Shown one piece after another: positions 1-7,692 of a stretch of 10,324 nt of DNA (positions within the stretch are counted from its first letter, which is position 1; every line of letters begins with the position of its first letter). Made by a program: the position numbers and the translations under genes. The notes beneath the pieces are model-generated. The model made no database searches and was not told the origin of the DNA. It was given only the letters and a program-made list of their open reading frames with translations. The stretch lies in NCBI GenBank assembly GCA_003024985.2, contig PXIH01S0065080.1; one strand, written 5' to 3'. Source of the stretch: Euperipatoides rowelli (Eukaryota; Onychophora; Udeonychophora; Euonychophora; Peripatopsidae).

Positions 1-5
1 TACAA

Positions 6-26
6 AAAATAAATAAATAAATAAAC
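6..26. repeat. (AAAT)n microsatellite
   Basis: A short run of AAAT/AAATA units at the very start of the window, about five copies. It is an ordinary simple repeat in A+T-rich DNA, with no sign of function. Confidence 0.8.
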
Positions 27-172
27 AAAATTTAAAGCTTTGACTCACAACGGATATAGACTTTAATTATAAACTCTAAATTTTCCCATCTTTCTGTTTT
101 CTCATATGAACTACTCATCCAACTATTAGTCTAGGTGGCATTGAAGAAGTGTATATTTGCTTATAGTGACAA

Positions 173-295
173 TATTTCCAACCATTTGATGTATATGACT
201 GAAATAGATGTGATGTTAAAAACGTGGTAATTGGCACTTATGGAATCCCAGTTCTAGGTAGTCCTCTTATTGTGCGGTTGGTGTATAAACCTTAG
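173..295 (+). other. possible decayed filamin-repeat-like peptide fragment
   Basis: Codons 221-292 read a peptide containing YGIPVLGSPLIV and then reach a TAG at 293-295. The end of filamin-type immunoglobulin-like repeats usually has a beta strand with alternating hydrophobic residues, then YGG..VPGSPF.V.V, and the fragment follows this pattern closely. In the same frame upstream are stops at 167-169 and 200-202. Between them is a short stretch (YFQPFDVYD) that could match the preceding strand, but no intact exon is visible. A weak acceptor-like TTGCTTATAG ends at 166. The match is short and found by eye, so this may be chance. If real, it is a degraded exon or pseudogene piece rather than a working gene. 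Confidence 0.15.
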
Positions 296-429
296 ACTAT
301 ACAAACAAAGGTCCTCATCTTGAGATATATTTCACCAGTTGAGTTAAAGGTTAGTGTTTAATAATTACATACATAAGATTAAAGGCTATGCTTCCTCCGT
401 AATTTATCTTATAATACTGTTAGTAGCTT

Positions 430-530
430 TTAACCCTTNGCATATTTGAATATAATAATAATTATTGATTATGAAAAACAAGGAAATGAAAATGGCGATT
501 CTCAATCGCCATTGGAGTGGAAAGGGTTAA
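430..530. mobile_element. piggyBac-like MITE with TTAA target duplication
   Basis: The element is bounded by TTAA at 430-433 and TTAA at 527-530, the target site that piggyBac transposases duplicate. Immediately inside are inverted CCCTT ends: CCCTT then N then GCA on the left, and on the right, read on the other strand, CCCTTTCCACTCC. CCCTTT-type ends next to TTAA are typical of piggyBac-like elements. Only 93 bp lie between the TTAA copies, so there is no transposase, and it would depend on an enzyme made elsewhere. The right half holds a perfect hairpin (491-513). The N at 439 falls inside the left terminus and hides one base of the comparison. Beyond the first six bases the two ends diverge, which suggests an old or asymmetric copy. 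Confidence 0.6.
491..513. repeat. perfect subterminal hairpin in the MITE
   Basis: AATGGCGATT, loop CTC, AATCGCCATT: 10-bp arms that match exactly around a 3-base loop. It lies 13 bp inside the right CCCTTT end of the TTAA-flanked element. Such short subterminal hairpins would suit a transposase binding or structural role, but that is inference. Confidence 0.8.
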
Positions 531-540
531 TGCTGTTGGT

Positions 541-1380
541 TTTTAATAGGAATATATATATTTTTTTCATTTTGATTTCATCTGTATTATTTTTTAATCT
601 GTATATTAAAAACTAATGAATATATCGTATAATGAAATCTACTACATTTGAATTTCTTAGATTGATATTTTTACTTTTATATTCTAACGTGTTGAGAGAT
701 TCCCGATAAAGATTGAATGTAAGTTTTGTTAATGCAAGTTTTTTTTTTTTTTAATCTAGTAGCGAATTATTTTTTACATCTAGTTGTAAATCAATTTTTA
801 ATACTGTATGTTTTTCTCTATCAGTGAAATCATTTTTTAATCGTATATGTTTTACTTAAACATAAGAATCAATAGTATTCTCCAGTGTTTAGAATTGAAA
901 ACGGTTGGTGTTCCCTGTAATGTACAAGCTATATTACCTAAGGCGAAAACATTTTCAAAAATAACGAATAACTTGATAGTCTGTATTTTTTTTTTACTAA
1001 CTTCATTTTATAATGTTTGAGAGATTGGATGTGGGCTAGCTTATTTTTTAATACTGTATGTTTTTCTAGTAATGAAATTATTTTTTTATCGTAAATGTTT
1101 TAGTTAAATTATGGGAATCCAAACCGTTGTTTAAACGTTCTCTCTCACTAATGTGCATGCTTGGACGTGTCTATGTTTGTAAAGTTTACTTAATTACCAC
1201 ATAGAAAGTTTACTTAAGATAAAGCATTTTAAAAAATAACGATCAACTTGTTACTGTTTTATATTTTTTAAAACTAATGATAATAGTTTTATTATAAAAT
1301 ACACTTAACAGTAATAGATTGAATGTTAGCCGGATTGATTTTTTTTTTTTTTTAATGTAAATGGTTATTATCTTTAAAAA
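541..1380. repeat. diverged tandem duplications, spacing about 250-310 bp
   Basis: Several landmarks recur in the same order. AATACTGTATGTTTTTCT is at about 800 and again at about 1050, each followed by a similar stretch reading GAAAT..TTTTTTATCGTA.ATGTTTTA.TTAAA. ATAACGAATAACTTG at 961 returns as ATAACGATCAACTTG at 1236. GATTGAATGT at 711 returns as GATTGGATGT at 1023 and GATTGAATGTTAGCC at 1317. A poorer copy appears to start near 541-600. Spacing varies (about 250 to 312 bp) because of insertions and long T runs. There is no coding sequence. This looks like an old satellite-like or segmental duplication that has decayed. Confidence 0.65.
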
Positions 1381-2255
1381 TACCGTGGATGATTGCGCAG
1401 CTGTTTCAAAGGTACAATAGCAAAACTCATCTTGTGTATCGGGCGGTGATGTTTAGATTTTAGATTTAAAATACAAGTTTTAATTATATTTTTCTATATA
1501 GTTTATAATAGATTAGATGGAATTAAGGCTAACACAAAACATAAATTAATCTTGAATGTATTTAATTGAGGACTTCGTTGTAGCGGCTCTTAGCTTTTAA
1601 TACATGGTAAGAATATTTATAAACTTTTTCTAATTATAAATTAGCTTATATAAATATTCCCCTCGACTAATTTTTAGCTGCTGATTTCAGCGGTTTACTT
1701 CATTTCCAGGTTGTGACGTTATATTAGATTATATTTCTAGCTCGTTGAAGTTATTATTCACTCGTAAGGGAGATAGGTTTATATGGTGGTGAAAGATAAT
1801 TGTCACTCCTCATTGGGAAACTTTACATATGATGTGTTGTAATATACTGTATATGGATTTTTTTTAATTAACTGATTAAAATATGTAATAATTTTATTAT
1901 TAGGGGAAGATACTATGACTAAATAGCGTACGCTCTATTTGAAAATCAACTTCATTAAACTGTACGATGTTTTAAAAATTGATGGTTAGTGCTGGCACCG
2001 GTGCCACTGTAATTAGAAAAAAATATATAAAATCTATTTTAGACGCTAGGACTTTGTAATTCAGGAAATATCTATTAAATATTGATCTTAATCATGCTCT
2101 CTGGTTTCAAGTCGATCGGATGCATTAAAAAATTTATGAAGTCATAATGAGTTGGGCATTGGACCCCCTATGTAACACCTTATTCTCTCTTAAGATTTCG
2201 AGTTACAAGTGAATTGGAAAAAAAAAAAAAATTTAAATTTTCATGAAAAAAAAAA
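1381..2255. other. A+T-rich stretch without recognised genes
   Basis: I see no open frame, RNA gene or mobile-element end here. The only distinct object is a GC-rich palindrome at 1993-2006. The stretch ends in A-rich runs at 2218-2255, just before the composite repeat block. Confidence 0.6.
1993..2006. repeat. 14-bp GC-rich perfect palindrome
   Basis: TGGCACCGGTGCCA is self-complementary over all 14 bases and stands out in surrounding A+T-rich DNA. Its TGGCA-N4-TGCCA form resembles an inverted pair of NF-I-type half-sites with non-standard spacing. No function can be shown. Confidence 0.6.
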
Positions 2256-2261
2256 TTTTGG

Positions 2262-2318
2262 CATCCATCTTGGATTTTTTGCATCATGGGTAATGTGCCC
2301 CATCCGCCATTTTGAATA
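2262..2318. repeat. isolated diverged copy of the 69-bp repeat unit
   Basis: ATCCATCTTGGATTTT, then GCATCATGGGTAATGTG, repeats the order of the main array (CCATCTTGGATTT, then GCAATGCNTTATGGGAA, then GTGTGCC) with substitutions. It is followed by another CCGCCATTTTG. It lies about 140 bp before the first regular unit, separated by an AT-rich spacer, and probably marks the eroded left flank of the array. Confidence 0.65.
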
Positions 2319-2395
2319 AATTAATAAATTATACAATTTACATAAAAAAAAATTTTTAATTTTTTTAAGTTTTTCACGCACATTTCTGTGCACTT

Positions 2396-2830
2396 CCGGT
2401 TCGCCATCTTGGATTTTGCAATGCCTTATGGGAAGGTGTGCCAGAAACTAAAATACAAACACAGGAAGTTGGCCATCTTGGATTTTGCAATGCATTATGG
2501 GAAGGTGTGCCAGAAACTAAAATACAAGCCATCTTGGATTTTGCAATGCCTTATGGGAAGGTGTGCTAAAAAATAAAATTCGAACACAGAAAGTTGGCCA
2601 TCTTGGATTTTGCAATGTTAATGGAAAGGTGTGCCAAAAACTAAAATATGAACACAGGAAGTCAGCCATCTTGTATTTTGCAATGCCTTATGGGAAGATG
2701 TGCCAGAAACTAAAATACAAACACAGGAAGTTGGCCATCTTGGATTTTGCAATGCATTATGGGAAGGTGTGCCAGAAACTGAAATACCAAAACAGGAAGT
2801 CAGTCATCTTGGATTTTCAACTTTCGGTTT
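2396..2830. repeat. 69-bp minisatellite, about six units (family A)
   Basis: The core CCATCTTGGATTTTGCAATG recurs with starts at 2404, 2473, 2529, 2598, 2666, 2735 and, partly, 2804, giving spacings of 69, 56, 69, 68, 69 and 69 bp. The 56-bp unit lacks 13 bp around the ACAGGAAGTTGG segment. Each full unit reads: CCATCTTGGATTTTGC, AATGC(A/C)TTATGGGAAGG, TGTGCCAGAAACTAAAATAC, then AACACAGGAAGT(TGG/CAG). Units alternate between GCCTTATGGG and GCATTATGGG. The two-unit block 2404-2526 recurs at 2666-2788 with only three or four visible differences, so the last expansion copied a dimer. On the minus strand each unit holds a STAF/ZNF143-like site, a YY1-like site and an ETS-like site. Because 69 is a multiple of three, the array reads as an apparent 23-residue repeat protein; I treat this as an artefact. 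Confidence 0.92.
2473..2785 (-). promoter_or_regulatory. STAF/ZNF143-like plus YY1-like plus ETS-like motif cluster
   Basis: On the minus strand the units whose core starts at 2473 and 2735 contain TTCCCATAATGCATTGCA, which by my recollection fits every position of the published STAF/ZNF143 binding consensus. Units at 2404, 2529 and 2666 have one change (AAGGC for AATGC), and the 2598 unit is degraded. Next on the same strand is AATCCAAGATGGC, containing the YY1 core AAGATGG, and then an ETS-like CTTCCTG. The spacing between motifs is constant because they are part of the repeat. Motif presence is seen; binding or regulatory activity is not shown, and the proteins must exist in this organism for it to matter. 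Confidence 0.4.
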
Positions 2831-2954
2831 GTTTGTTCGAAAACAGGAACTGTAAGTCGAAAATCTGAAATGACATCACTTACGGTCTTAAAACCCCTTA
2901 AAATTAGGAACAGGAAATCAGCCAGCTTGGACGCCATCTTGGATTTGGGCTCGA

Positions 2955-3010
2955 AAATTACCTTGGCTTTGACCTTGACCTTAAGGTCAAGGTCAAAGCC
3001 AAGGTAATTT
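2955..3010. repeat. perfect 56-bp palindrome with four AGGTCA half-sites
   Basis: Each base at position x pairs with the base at 5965-x from 2955 to 3010, giving 28-bp arms and no spacer. The centre reads TGACCTTGACCT-TA-AGGTCAAGGTCA (2970-2995): two directly adjacent AGGTCA hexamers per arm, inverted around TA. TCAAGGTCA is the extended half-site bound by monomeric nuclear receptors of the FTZ-F1/SF-1 and ERR type. The palindrome could form a cruciform, or a very stable hairpin if transcribed. Receptor binding here is inference from the motif only. Confidence 0.9.
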
Positions 3011-3064
3011 AAGACCGGAAGTGACATCAACCTGACTGATGATGATGTCACTTCCGGTCTTAAA
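3008..3064. repeat. 22-bp inverted repeat with ETS-like and CRE-like sites
   Basis: Left arm 3008-3029 and right arm 3043-3064 are exact reverse complements around a 13-base loop. Each arm holds ACCGGAAGT (a strong ETS-like sequence) next to GTGACATCA (a CRE/AP-1-like sequence). It overlaps the preceding 56-bp palindrome by three bases, so two hairpins stand side by side. The right arm is the conserved start of a family B unit, and the left arm is an inverted copy of it. Confidence 0.88.
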
Positions 3065-3251
3065 ACCCCTTAAACCTAGTAAAATTAGGAACCGTAAGTC
3101 AGCCATCCTTGATTTGGGCTCAAAAATGAACTTGACTTTGACCTTGATGTCACTTCCAGTCTTAAAATCCCTTAAACCTAGTAAAATTAGGAACAGGAAG
3201 TAAGCCATCTTGGATTTTACAATGCATATATTACCCATAATGCATCTTAAT

Positions 3252-3271
3252 ATGACATCATATGATGTCAT
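3252..3271. repeat. 20-bp perfect palindrome of two CRE-like sites
   Basis: ATGACATCATATGATGTCAT is fully self-complementary: TGACATCA and TGATGTCA inverted around TA. It sits at the start of the fourth family B unit, and again places an inverted copy of the unit's first bases directly before it, as seen at 3008-3064. Confidence 0.88.
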
Positions 3272-3400
3272 TTCCTGTTAAAACCCCTTAAACCTAGCCA
3301 AAACAGGAACCGGAAGTCGGCCATTTTGGATTTTTGAATGACTTTGACCCGGAAGTGGCCAAACTGGAAACTGGAAGTGAGCTGGAACCGGAAAATTGCA

Positions 3401-4610
3401 CCTACTATTAAAACTTGGTATTTAACTAAAGTTAAAATTTTAAACTGAGATGGTGCAACTGGCTTTTAGTAACTTTGTTAAAATGATGATTACCAAATTA
3501 CAGAATTACCAGTTAATAATTGACTGTTTTGCAACACTTTCTCTAAAAATAATTACGATACACAGTAAATTGACATTCCATACCATATGAATATTGTAAT
3601 TGATCAAGTGAACTTTTCCATAAAAAAAAAAAAGGAGAAAGCAATGCCAACATCTTGTCTGAGTGATCTGCTCAATCTTGGACTTATTAACGAATACTAA
3701 AAGGTGGAAATTCCAAAAAACTGCAAATGGATTACAACATTTAACTATTCTAGTTCATGTTAATTTTCTCTTGTGAAGTAATATGTAAAAAGAAAATATA
3801 TTTTAATTAAGGGATAATCGAACACATCTGTAAACATTACAGCCATCTAGTACCGGTAGTTAACTTTATAATACAATAATTATCTTAATTATTAACAAAC
3901 ATCCACCCCCNCTGAGATTAATTTGATGACAAAACAGTCTCTACAGCTGTTTTCTTTGTAATGATTTAACATGTAAATAGAGGTATGTTCAACTTGTATT
4001 AAAAGTTTTTTAAAAAAAAAAAAAAAAAATTGAATCATAATAGCACAAATGATGAATTTGATTATGATTTTTACAAGTATTTAAACACTTAGTCCATATG
4101 ATAATCAGCCGTATGCTGACAAAGATAGCAAATATTCTATAGTTAAGGCTGTTTTCATTTATAGCCTATGATATCACAAAATATCTCCCCTGGTGTTTAC
4201 AGTGGACAATGTTGTTTTATTAGGGATTAGCTAAAGACATTTATTTTAAAAATTGAATTGTAAATAACTTTTTTTTTTTAATTTTTTTTTTTTTTTGGTG
4301 GAAATTTTTTTTTAGCAAAAATCTTTGAAAATCAATAATAAAAAAATTTTAAAAATCCGTTACATTTGACATAATATTTTAGACACTTGGATTTATAGTT
4401 CATTTTATTTGTAATAAACCTATAACAAATGTAGTCTTATTTCTCTACAGTCTACTGTATTATTAAATGAATTATAATTTATCAATATAGGAATCTTTCG
4501 TTTATTATTTTATAGCCCTATTGTTGCGTTCACCTTTTACACTTATTTGTTTCAAAATTTCCTTCCCAGGTTTTGATTTTTAATATTAATGTTAAACCTA
4601 GGCTTAACAT
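3401..4610. other. A+T-rich stretch without recognised genes
   Basis: No gene or RNA is recognised. It includes an imperfect inverted repeat (TTAACTAAAGTTA at 3422-3434 against TAACTTTGTTAA at 3470-3481), a run of 18 A at 4012-4029, and T-rich tracts at 4268-4312. The N at 3911 follows a run of five C and looks like an unresolved base. Confidence 0.6.
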
Positions 4611-4613
4611 ATG

Positions 4614-4770
4614 CTTCCTGTTTACAGTGTCCTGATACTATTGTAGCTGTTTTTCTGTATGTTTATACATTGCCCTAATACTTAATATTTTATGCTGTAG
4701 CCTTTTTGAATAGTATTGTAGCTGTTTTCCTGTATGTTTCACAGTGCGCTAATGTTAAATATACAGCGAT
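4614..4770. repeat. 75-bp tandem repeat, about 2.3 copies
   Basis: TATTGTAGCTGTTTT(T/C)CTGTATGTTT starts at 4639 and again at 4714. Each is followed by a similar tail (ACATTGCCCTAATACTTAATATT against ACAGTGCGCTAATGTTAAATAT). A partial earlier copy of the CTGTTTACAGTGTCCTGATAC part lies at 4618-4638. The copies differ at many positions, so the duplication is not recent. No coding potential. Confidence 0.75.
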
Positions 4771-6970
4771 TAAATTTGTTTTATATTTTAATATATTATT
4801 GTGCTAATAATTATCTGAGACTGGTCAAATAATCAGATCACGTGTTTGTTTGTTTTGTAACAGTTGTAATAAAAGATGGTGACAGTTGGCAACATACTGT
4901 ATATGAGGATGTCTAATATATTGCTAGTTAGTATACAATTATATATTTGTATAATACAGTAAGTACTGCTCTAGAAGTCAACATTTCTTTGCTTCTATTA
5001 AATGCATCTTCACACTCTGCATTCCNGTAAACATCCCCCCTTTTCATCCCAAAATAAAGTAGTGGAAAATATTATGTCTAGTTATTGACTTATTTCCCAC
5101 CTATCGGCTCAATTATTTTGTTTTGTTTCAATGCAGTGATCATTATCAGCTGAATTCATCACTATGAATGATTATGGTTCATTACTTTTGTTAGAAATAT
5201 TAAACTTTACTTTGCTAGGGTTGTTTCTTATTCTGTTGTCTTGTTACCCTGTATTTTGTGGTGTAACGTATAGTCACAGATTAAAAGTCAGAGTTTTCCA
5301 TAGTAGGGTCACTAGAGTGAACTCCAATTTCTAACCTAGAAATTTGTGAAAAGTATAAGCTTGCTAGTATAATTAATGCCAAACTCCAGCAATGGCTGGC
5401 AAATATATGCAACATGAAGTGAGACTAAAAACTTTGGTTATAATTCAAATATGGTTTATTCTTGTGAATAGAATTGTGATCAAAATACTATACTATATAA
5501 AATAATATAAACAAATTCCCAAAATGGTCTCGAGAATATTAAATATAACTATTTGTTTGCTAACAACTAATATGAAATATTTATCGTAGCAAAGTAATCA
5601 TAGTAAGACTAACTTTTACCATGTATTTCAATACTGGGTACTTCTTTGGTATTTTATTACAATAGCCCAGAAATAATTAATAAACAACTCCTAACTTATC
5701 AGCAACAAATAAAAGCAAGGGGAAGTACAAGGCTTGATGGTAGCTTATACTTATATTGGGACAAAGTTATTATACAACCAGTGGCTGGCTAACTATATTG
5801 TATACAGTTTGGCTAAGCAGAGTTTATAGCCTGGCTGGCTGTTTGAGAGCCCAGATGCAGAATGACAATTTCATTTTAGACTTTTGAATCTGGTTTCAGT
5901 GGATTCCTGAGTAAAGCATGTGTAATAATATTGGCTCCTTGATGAAAATAAGAGCCAATAGGAAATCATCAAACACTTTTTTCCCCATTGTGGTCTGTTC
6001 TTATCTTTAGTCAGCTGAATCCAGGCCAGTTGTTTATGATAGTTTTGCCGAAATATGGTATTGTATTATAGGCACAAGAAAGCTCCAGGGACGAGCCGTT
6101 ATTTTATTGACCCTCGTTACTAAATGGAATTAGCTATAAAGTTTTATACCCTGTTGTGCGCGTTATAAGCCTAATGAACAAGGGAAGGAATTAATTTAAA
6201 TTATTAAATGAAAATTTTACTTATGAAAATCCTAATAGAGGAGCTAGTCCTTAATTTGTTTACAGAGATCAACCTAAAAAAAAACAATATTCAATAAACA
6301 ATGATCAAAATTTTACCATCTAGTTATACTAGGAATATTCTGGATACAGGATCACTGATTGGCTGGAATCAGCTGTTTTAAAAAAATGTACATAAACAGA
6401 CAAATATACCTAGATATGTCTTTTTCCCTTGAACTGCTCTTCAGTGGAATACAAATAAAAACGATATTAAGCATAAACCTTATACTGTAATCAAATTGTT
6501 ATATTGGAAGGAATGGACTTGAGACAAGATATTTTGTATGAAATTAAATATTTATATATAAAACAATTTTCATAGTGAATTGTTTTCAATTCTTGACCTT
6601 CAGTGGACTTATTCGTCTCACACTGGATAAATAATTCAATATAAAATAACCCAAACTGGTTATGATAAACACACAATAACATTTACCCTTCACCATAGGT
6701 GGAATATACAAAAAAATACTTTATTGAGAATTTCTGATCTGCCATACTTCGGATGCAACTAAAAAATAATCATTACTGTCCCTTTCCGGATGAAAAATAT
6801 TTTAGGAAAAAAACAATTGACTATAAAGAGGAGGCTTAAACAATTATACCAAAAGATATAGAAGCACAAAAATCAATACAGTTCCCACTCTTCCTCAATT
6901 TTATTTAAAACAAATTCAACTGTATAAAATTACTGTATGGGCTTAATCAATATGGCAAACCAAAATATTC
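4771..6970. other. A+T-rich stretch without recognised genes
   Basis: Nothing convincing on either strand. The N at 5026 lies in CATTCC-N-GTAAAC and has no duplicated flanks. A minus-strand open stretch at 6491-6682 has the composition expected of chance in such DNA. Small items are a hairpin at 5929-5960 and a CCAAT-type sequence CTGATTGGCT at 6355-6364. Confidence 0.6.
5929..5960. repeat. 9-bp-arm hairpin containing CCAAT
   Basis: TATTGGCTC (5929-5937) and GAGCCAATA (5952-5960) are exact reverse complements around a 14-base loop. Each arm includes a CCAAT pentamer on one strand. Short inverted repeats like this can occur by chance, so no function is claimed. Confidence 0.55.
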
Positions 6971-6974
6971 CATC

Positions 6975-7057
6975 TGGACAGACTTGTTATCAAGACCAGA
7001 CACTTTGAGTCCAAGATCAAGACCAGATACATTGAGATCGAGACCAGGACCAGAGAG
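6975..7057 (+). repeat. degenerate AAGACC/GAGACC repeat, block 1
   Basis: Two 27-bp units start at 6990 and 7017, each TCAAGACCAGA(C/T)AC followed by (T/A)TTGAG, and then GAGACCAGGACCAGAG. The hexamer theme RAGACC is repeated in loose form. A related block with the same hexamers lies at 7589-7692. This may be the repetitive part of a non-autonomous mobile element, but no ends were found. Confidence 0.7.
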
Positions 7058-7588
7058 TATTGATAAAAATTTATAAAATAAATCATTCAAACACTGCAAA
7101 GCAGCCTACGCTTTATAAAATAATTTTTGAATATTTATTCAAATGATTTTATTGCATAGCAGCAACCTAAAATTAAAAATACAGAACTTATTAACCTGAA
7201 AATGGGCAACCATACATTATATAAAAATATTTCACTCTGACTTTGTTAAAGCAGAGTTACATTTTATACAGAGTAGGCCTATCTGTGATAAATATTCATC
7301 CCTCATCATTATTCTATAATGTTTCATAAAGATCTTGCTATGTTTAAAAATCCTATTTAAATGTATATGACCAAACATCTGTCTTAAGGTTCCTTTGCAT
7401 TTGGAAACATTCAACAAACTATTTATTGCTAACTTTTTCCATTTGAAAATCTTTAAATTTCAATTCCACAATGGCTGGTATTATTTTGTTGTAGACATTA
7501 CTGTAATGTAAAATTAAAAATTATATAAAAAAAATCTTTAGAAATAAATTAAATATTGTAAATGCCGAAAAAGAAGATAATCTGGAAT
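7058..7588. other. A+T-rich spacer between the two GAGACC blocks
   Basis: No gene recognised. A minus-strand open stretch (7232-7417, 61 codons) matches no family I know and has no supporting signals. A small inverted repeat TTTGAATA-TT-TATTCAAA lies near 7124-7141. The spacer could be the middle of an element or an insertion. Confidence 0.5.
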
Positions 7589-7692
7589 GTCGAGACCGAG
7601 ATCAAGAATATGAATCTCGAGACCAGTACAAGACCAAGACCACATATTAGTGGTCTCAAGAGGTGTTGAGATCAAGCTGTGGTCTCGAGACC
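7589..7692. repeat. degenerate GAGACC repeat with inverted copies, block 2
   Basis: Starts with TCGAGACCGAGATCAAGA, continues with CTCGAGACCAGTACAAGACC, then AGACCAC (7637-7643) paired with GTGGTCT (7650-7656) as a small hairpin, and ends in the perfect 12-bp palindrome GGTCTCGAGACC (7681-7692). It shares hexamers with block 1, but here they occur on both strands. About 530 bp of A+T-rich DNA separate the two blocks. Confidence 0.7.

Larger units (their letters stand above)
2871..3400. repeat. second composite repeat array (family B), four degenerate units
   Basis: Unit landmarks in order: TGATGTCACTTCCGGTCTT, AAAACCCCTTAAACCTAG, TAAAATTAGGAAC, (C/A)GGAAGTCAGCCATCTTGG, ATTTGGGCTC, then TGACTTTGACCTTG. 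Units begin near 2871, 3043, 3145 and 3263. The first carries an added large palindrome (2955-3010), the last degrades into ETS-like GGAAGT copies at 3308-3392. The GGAAGTCAGCCATCTTGGATTT core is shared with the 69-bp family, so the two arrays are related through this segment although the rest of the units differ. No open frame is credible. It could be a compound satellite, or the subterminal repeats of a non-autonomous mobile element; I see no clear terminal inverted repeats flanking it. Confidence 0.85.

Noticed and set aside
2404-2803. A CRISPR array, because of the regular spacing.
   Set aside because: The whole 69-bp unit is repeated, including what would be spacers. There are no unique spacers, and the DNA is eukaryotic in character.
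2388-2868. Plus-strand open frames reading a 23-residue repeat protein with FAMPYGKVCQKLKYKH-like units.
   Set aside because: The 69-bp minisatellite period is a multiple of three, so any stop-free frame stays open. Frames change at the 56-bp unit, there is no start context or splice support, and the same array is better explained as non-coding repeats.
2800-3271. Two minus-strand open frames of 83 and 92 codons.
   Set aside because: They lie wholly in family B repeats and palindromes; the reading is a translation of repeated DNA motifs and matches no protein family I know.
3415-3497. An imperfect inverted repeat (TTGGTA...TACCAA) as a MITE.
   Set aside because: The arms need several gaps, and no target-site duplication is visible; AT-rich DNA gives such matches readily.
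4012-4029. The 18-base A run as the tail of a SINE or LINE.
   Set aside because: The upstream sequence shows no A/B box, no reverse transcriptase remnant and no target-site duplication around the run.
6491-6682. Minus-strand 63-codon open frame.
   Set aside because: Length is within chance expectation for the region, no recognisable domain, no supporting promoter, splice or poly-A arrangement.
7232-7417. Minus-strand 61-codon open frame ending in CIKCNSALTKSE.
   Set aside because: A single CxxC is not enough to call a zinc-binding protein, and no wider pattern or neighbouring exon supports it.
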